From: Gracilibacillus alcaliphilus
GTDB lineage: Bacteria; Bacillota; Bacilli; Bacillales; Amphibacillaceae
Assembly: GCF_016909015.1 (NCBI RefSeq)
Contig: NZ_JAFBFA010000030.1
Coordinates: 1 to 64,000 of the forward strand
Direction of reading: 5' to 3'
DNA: 64,000 bases
Shown here one piece after another: positions 60,345-64,000 of this stretch (its first letter is position 1; each line of letters starts with the position of its first letter). Made by a program: the position numbers and the translations under genes. The notes below the pieces were generated by a model. The model ran no database searches, was not told the origin of the DNA, and worked only from the letters and a program-made list of their open reading frames with translations.

Positions 60345-60388
60345 GCTGGCTTGCCTTGCCACAATTCAGTGCGGCTAGACAAGCCAGC
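60345..60388. terminator. hairpin between ylaF and inositol monophosphatase genes
   Basis: GCTGGCTTG (60345-60353) and CAAGCCAGC (60380-60388) pair perfectly with further inner pairing; lies between convergent genes. No long T run. Confidence 0.5.
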
Positions 60389-60523
60389 TCACCTATGTGT
60401 AAAAATAGCCGATCTTTCCCCAACATCTACTCCTGTCAACATACTCCCCTTTAGCAAGAAAAAAACTCTTATATGGTATTTTTATTTTGGCTTTTTACCT
60501 CTCAGCCTATTTGTTGTCCATTG

Positions 60524-61327
60524 CTACTTCCATTCAATATAATCTGTTAAAATTCTTTGCCGGATTGCCGGATTACAAGTCAATATTGTATTATTTTGCA
60601 GAAAATTAACTGGTTTGCCATCTAATTGAATGGTTTCACCGCCGACCTCACGCACAAGGATCAATCCTGCGCCAAAGTCCCAAGGTGACAGTCTGAGCGT
60701 TACATAAGCGTCAATAATTCCTTCTGCAACATAAGCAAATTCTAAAGCAGCCGATCCATATGATCTTGTCCCGCGGCAGTCTATGATTAATTGCTGAATC
60801 TTCTTCTCATTGACGCGTCTATTTTCACAAGCAAATAAACTGTTCATGGCAAGTATACTTGTTTCCAATTGGACATCTTGCTTTAATTGCGGTAAACGAT
60901 CTCTATTTCGATAAGCCCCCTCTCCCTTTATGGCGGTATAAAGGACATCATCGATCACATTATAAATTAACGCAATCTCGCCTACCCCATTATGATAAAT
61001 ACCAATCGAAATAGCAAAATTTCGTTTCTGGTGAACGAAATTCATAGTGCCATCGATTGGGTCAATAATCCAAATAGTGCCGTTCATATCATTTATTTTG
61101 TCACCGAAGCCTTCCTCACTTATAATATAGTGCGAAGGATATGTAGTTCTGATTTGATTTGCAAAAAATTGCTCTGTAGAACGATCTATTTCTGTTACCA
61201 AATCATTCACGTTGGACTTGGTATTGATTTGAAATTCGTGCTGCATTTGCTCACGAATTCTTTTTCCTGCTTCATAGACCCATTTTTTTGCGTTTTCAAA
61301 AATATTTTGACGAATGGTTGTTTCCAT
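60524..61327 (-). CDS. yktC: inositol monophosphatase family protein (YktC)
   Basis: 267 aa metal-dependent phosphatase. Family motifs: SEEGFG near residue 69, WIIDPIDGTMNFVH near 85 (Mg-binding Asp residues) and SPWDFGAGLILVREVGG near 212. Members hydrolyse inositol phosphate and related sugar phosphates. ATG 61327 with GGAGGAAGG upstream; TTG 61330 is the frame limit. The usual neighbour of yktB. Confidence 0.93.
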   Translation of the reverse strand: METTIRQNIFENAKKWVYEAGKRIREQMQHEFQINTKSNVNDLVTEIDRSTEQFFANQIRTTYPSHYIISEEGFGDKINDMNGTIWIIDPIDGTMNFVHQKRNFAISIGIYHNGVGEIALIYNVIDDVLYTAIKGEGAYRNRDRLPQLKQDVQLETSILAMNSLFACENRRVNEKKIQQLIIDCRGTRSYGSAALEFAYVAEGIIDAYVTLRLSPWDFGAGLILVREVGGETIQLDGKPVNFLQNNTILTCNPAIRQRILTDYIEWK

Positions 61328-61471
61328 CAACCTTCCTCCATTCTTATTTTGACTACTTTTATTTTAGCAAACATTTAATTATTTTAAAAATTCGGGAACT
61401 CTTCTTTGCATTCAGATGATAATTAATATAAAATGATAATGATACCAATTAATTGCAAAGGATGAAGAAGA

Positions 61472-62092
61472 ATGACTTTCACAGGTTTCGAAGCAGACGA
61501 TTTTACAACTTTTCTTATTGATGGGTTAGATGAACGAATGACTGCTATTCAAGAACGAATTCAGCCGAAATTTCAGGCGATTTATGATGAATTGGCAGAA
61601 GATATAGATGAGATTGCCGGACAAGAAATGTATCTGCATATTGCCAGACATGCGCGCAGAACCGTTAATCCCCCTAATGATACATGGTCGGCATATTGTC
61701 ACAATAAACGAGGCTATAAGAAACACCCACATTTTCAAGTTGGTTTATGGCATGATCATTTATTTATCTGGTTAGCTTATATCTATGAACTGCCTCACAA
61801 AGAGGAAATTGCTGAAAAATTCTTACATGAAATAGACAGCATCCAGAAAATACTGCCAGACGATTATGTCATCTCGCTTGATCATATGAAAAATGAAGCC
61901 GACTCAGTCGCCGACACCGATTTACAAAAGAGTTTGGAACGCTTTAAAAAAGTTAAAAAAGCAGAATTCCTTGTCGGCAGAAAAATTGCCGCCGATGATC
62001 CTATCTTGCAAAATGGTGAGGAATTGATAAAAAAAATCAAGAAAACACTCCACACGGTAGCACCATTATACCGTTCTTCTATCAATCTTTAG
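61472..62092 (+). CDS. yktB: DUF1054 protein YktB
   Basis: 206 aa. MTFTGFEADDFTTFLIDGLD, FQAIYDELAEDI, HIARHARRTVNPPNDTW near residue 50 and HFQVGLWHDHLFIWLAYIYE near 87 are hallmark phrases of the YktB/UPF0637 family. Function unknown. ATG preceded by GATGAAGAAG, a weak ribosome site. Divergent from yktC. Upstream, repeated GATAAT at 61420-61441 is discussed among the rejected items. Confidence 0.92.
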   Translation: MTFTGFEADDFTTFLIDGLDERMTAIQERIQPKFQAIYDELAEDIDEIAGQEMYLHIARHARRTVNPPNDTWSAYCHNKRGYKKHPHFQVGLWHDHLFIWLAYIYELPHKEEIAEKFLHEIDSIQKILPDDYVISLDHMKNEADSVADTDLQKSLERFKKVKKAEFLVGRKIAADDPILQNGEELIKKIKKTLHTVAPLYRSSINL

Positions 62093-62095
62093 AAC

Positions 62096-62131
62096 ACAGG
62101 AGCAGACAAACCGTGGCTTGTCTGCTCCTGT
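62096..62131 (+). terminator. yktB terminator
   Basis: ACAGGAGCAGACAA (62096-62109) and TTGTCTGCTCCTGT (62118-62131) pair perfectly over 14 bp directly after the yktB stop; T run short. Probably also serves yktA from the other side. Confidence 0.75.
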
Positions 62132-62183
62132 TCCATTTGTAAAGCAGGACTGGATTCATATCTATTATCCGCCATAACTGCTT

Positions 62184-62453
62184 CTATAACTTGATGATAT
62201 CGTGGTTAGCAAGCTCTCTTGCTTTTTTTATGACTCGAAAAGGTACATAGCTTGATTGTTTTTCAAACTGTTTGTCCAACTGCTTTTCCTCGCTTTTTGA
62301 AGGGACGATCTCCTTATAACGATTATATGCCACGATTAAATCTTGCTTACTAACCCCTTTCTCATAAGCCTTCTCAATTAACGAATAGTAATTAACCACA
62401 TCAATAATTTCATTGGTAGACCATGAGGGATCAATTGGATAACTATAATTCAT
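62184..62453 (-). CDS. yktA: UPF0223 protein YktA
   Basis: 89 aa helical protein: YSYPIDPSWSTNEIIDVVNY at the start, KQDLIVAYNRYKEIVPSKSEEKQL in the middle. This is the UPF0223 (YktA) family, function unknown. ATG with GGAGAGA upstream. Convergent with yktB. Confidence 0.92.
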   Translation of the reverse strand: MNYSYPIDPSWSTNEIIDVVNYYSLIEKAYEKGVSKQDLIVAYNRYKEIVPSKSEEKQLDKQFEKQSSYVPFRVIKKARELANHDIIKL

Positions 62454-62618
62454 TTCAGTATCTCTCCTTCATACTGTTTCAAATTAACTTATCTTCTATC
62501 CTAATCTAACGCCAATTATCACTTGGCTACAAGCTATTAGTCATGCGTATGGTTTGTAGTTGTTGACAGACAGCTTGAGCTAGTGCCGATAACATGATGA
62601 TAACAGCGGTTGTTTGCT

Positions 62619-63521
62619 TTATTCAGATCTCTTAATGGAATACGGATCAGCCATCTCATAGCCTTGCTCCCTCAACCCTTCTACGATATCAGCTAAGGCT
62701 GCTGCCGTCCACTCCCGATCATGCATAAGCAAATTAGCGCCTGGCTGCAATAAGGAATAATCAATATCAACTTCTGGTGCCTCACCTGTAATCATGGCTT
62801 CCCTAATCTTATTTTCATCCATATATGGTTCAAAATAGTCATAACCATAAGTCCAGTTCATTAATAACATGCCTTCTTCTTTAACAACTTCTTTGGCGAA
62901 GTCTGTATTATCACCATGCGGCGCCCGGAAAAATTCCGGTCTTTCCCCTATTATTTCCTCGATTTCATCGCTTAATTCAATAATCTCGCGTTTTTGTGTT
63001 TCTTCATCAGCAACAGATAATTGTTGATGGTTATAGGTATGATTGCCGATTGCAAAACCCATTTCATGAATTTCTTTGAGAGCCTCCTTATCTTCTTCCG
63101 ACTGCAGAAAGTGACCATTTACAAAAAAGATTGCTGGCGCGTCCAATTCTTTTAGGGTCTTTGCCATCTCTAGAGCGTATGTATCAGGGGCATCATCAAT
63201 CGTTAATAACACAACATTTTCTTCTGTTCCCTCTTCCAGTGGAACTAGATTCCAAGAAGATTCATCTAATTCATATAATATTTCTGAATCCTTGTCAGCT
63301 ATTTGATCAGCCTCTTGCTCCTCTTCCTCTGGCTCTGCCGGCACTTTTGTCTCTGTATCACTATCTTCCGTTTGGCTATCTTCGGGATGATTTTCTGTTG
63401 CTGTTTCGGTATCCTCTGTCTCTGCTTCTGCTGGGTTATCCGCCTCGCTGTCTCCATTAGCACATGCCGCTAAGACCAGCAGACCACTTAACAAAAGCAT
63501 GAGTATGTATTTCTTTAACAA
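62619..63521 (-). CDS. polysaccharide deacetylase lipoprotein
   Basis: 300 aa. Lipobox LAAC near residue 16-19, then an acidic Glu/Asp/Thr-rich linker to about residue 75, then a NodB-type domain. Motifs: LLTIDDAPD near 105 (usual TFDDGP; here Asp-Asp kept but Gly replaced by Ala), GNHTYNHQ near 160 (metal His pair), RAPHGDN near 197, NWTYGYDY near 222 and LLMHD near 263. Probably deacetylates wall polysaccharide or peptidoglycan sugars outside the membrane. TTG start with GGAGGAAG eight bases upstream. Stands alone. Confidence 0.88.
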   Translation of the reverse strand: MLKKYILMLLLSGLLVLAACANGDSEADNPAEAETEDTETATENHPEDSQTEDSDTETKVPAEPEEEEQEADQIADKDSEILYELDESSWNLVPLEEGTEENVVLLTIDDAPDTYALEMAKTLKELDAPAIFFVNGHFLQSEEDKEALKEIHEMGFAIGNHTYNHQQLSVADEETQKREIIELSDEIEEIIGERPEFFRAPHGDNTDFAKEVVKEEGMLLMNWTYGYDYFEPYMDENKIREAMITGEAPEVDIDYSLLQPGANLLMHDREWTAAALADIVEGLREQGYEMADPYSIKRSE

Positions 63522-63734
63522 TGATACTTCCTCCTCCTGTCACTTTTATTTTACTAATTGTATGTATCGAAGAACTGAGCAGTGCACTGGGTACTTTCCT
63601 GTTCCACCAAATCGGATTTTTATTCCCATCATAAGCTAACGCTCAGTTTGAAAAACGACCAGCTTTTGATAGTCATTAATTACTAATGCACCCATACCCG
63701 CGGTTAGCACGATAAGATTTTCTGCTATGAAAAG

Positions 63735-64000
63735 TTAGTATTTTTCAACAAAGATATTTTTATCAGATAACAAACTATCTTTGACCATATTTACTTGTTC
63801 TATCATATGTCCAATGTTTCCTTCACCTGCATAAAGAGACATGTCAAAAAAGTCTTTGTTCAAATCGGACCAATATAAAACATTTTCATCTCCCGAAACC
63901 CTTATCTCTCGCTTTAATCTACCAACATAAACTTCAACGTAACAATTTTGCAGATAATATTTAAAGTCCATTAGGTGATGAAGGTTGACATCTTCTTTAG
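63735..64000 (-). CDS. partial gene at right window edge, unknown function
   Basis: The minus-strand frame stays open from its stop at 63735 to the last base. Residues upstream of the ATG at 63971 (KEDVNLHHL) continue the frame, and that ATG has no ribosome site, so the gene probably starts beyond the window. The visible 87 residues (NCYVEVYVGRLKREIRVSGD, LYWSDLNKDFFDMSLYAGE) are soluble and not recognised. Confidence 0.6.
   Translation of the reverse strand, partial: KEDVNLHHLMDFKYYLQNCYVEVYVGRLKREIRVSGDENVLYWSDLNKDFFDMSLYAGEGNIGHMIEQVNMVKDSLLSDKNIFVEKY

Noticed and set aside
61418..61445. Fur-box-like repeated GATAAT before yktB
   Set aside because: The left 7-mer TGATAAT occurs twice, but the inverted right half of the 7-1-7 Fur pattern is poor, and yktB has no known iron role.
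1..64000. CRISPR arrays, tRNA, rRNA, prophage or toxin-antitoxin systems
   Set aside because: No regularly spaced repeats, no cloverleaf I could recognise, and no phage or toxin-like genes; the window is mostly conserved core genes.

Overview
The window looks like chromosomal core sequence from a low-GC, endospore-forming Bacillaceae, probably a halotolerant genus close to Gracilibacillus, Virgibacillus or Oceanobacillus. The genus is inferred from gene order, acidic protein tails and an OpuC osmolyte transporter; I could not run any search. Sporulation genes (sigE, sigG, spoIIGA, spoVD, spoVE, ylbJ, ytvI, ylaJ), a caa3 oxidase cluster and a Bacillus-type division cluster all support this. 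No phage, CRISPR array, rRNA or tRNA gene was seen.

Layout. (1) 0.1-4.3 kb: a quinone/electrophile detoxification cluster of the MhqR type (WrbA-like quinone reductase, MhqD-like hydrolase, flavin reductase, ring-cleaving dioxygenase, MarR repressor). It carries repeated operator-like half-sites and a decayed second dioxygenase gene. (2) 4.6-10.7 kb: a small membrane protein, a GbsR/OpcR-type regulator and the opuCA-CB-CC-CD compatible-solute ABC transporter. (3) 10.9-14.2 kb: ylmC, sigG, sigE, spoIIGA. (4) 14.3-31.7 kb: the division and cell-wall (dcw) cluster on the minus strand, read mraZ-rsmH-ftsL-pbpB-spoVD-murE-mraY-murD-spoVE-divIB-ylxW-ylxX-sbp-ftsA-ftsZ. murG and murB, found between spoVE and divIB in B. 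subtilis, are absent there. (5) 32-46.8 kb: bshC, a DUF3397 protein, then the yl b region (ylbO, rpmF, ylbN, tmcAL, ylbL, ylbJ, coaD, rsmD, ylbG-F-E-D-C), a YugN-like gene and a YtvI-like permease. (6) 47-55 kb: ctaM-like DUF420, ctaG-F-E-D-C-B and divergent ctaA (caa3 oxidase and heme A synthesis). (7) 55.4-62.5 kb: ftsW, ylaN, ylaL, ylaJ, ylaI, ylaH, ylaF, an inositol monophosphatase, yktB, yktA. pycA, normally between ftsW and ctaA, is absent there. (8) 62.6-64 kb: a polysaccharide deacetylase lipoprotein and a gene cut by the window edge.

How it works together. The dcw and spoIIG blocks link peptidoglycan synthesis, Z-ring assembly and the first compartment-specific sigma factors. The cta block builds and matures the terminal oxidase. 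The ylb/yla genes are the usual conserved neighbours (ribosome, CoA, 16S rRNA methylation, RicF/biofilm and sporulation functions). The accessory detoxification and osmolyte loci look independently regulated.

I did not find a wholly new multi-gene system. The most interesting signals are non-coding: a sigG leader in which a sigma-F-type promoter is embedded in one arm of a hairpin that would hide the sigG ribosome site; a possible competing-hairpin leader before spoVE; repeated MhqR-type half-sites; and a terminal-inverted-repeat element with a 60-bp internally deleted relative. Several intergenic repeat families sit in the gaps, often next to terminators.
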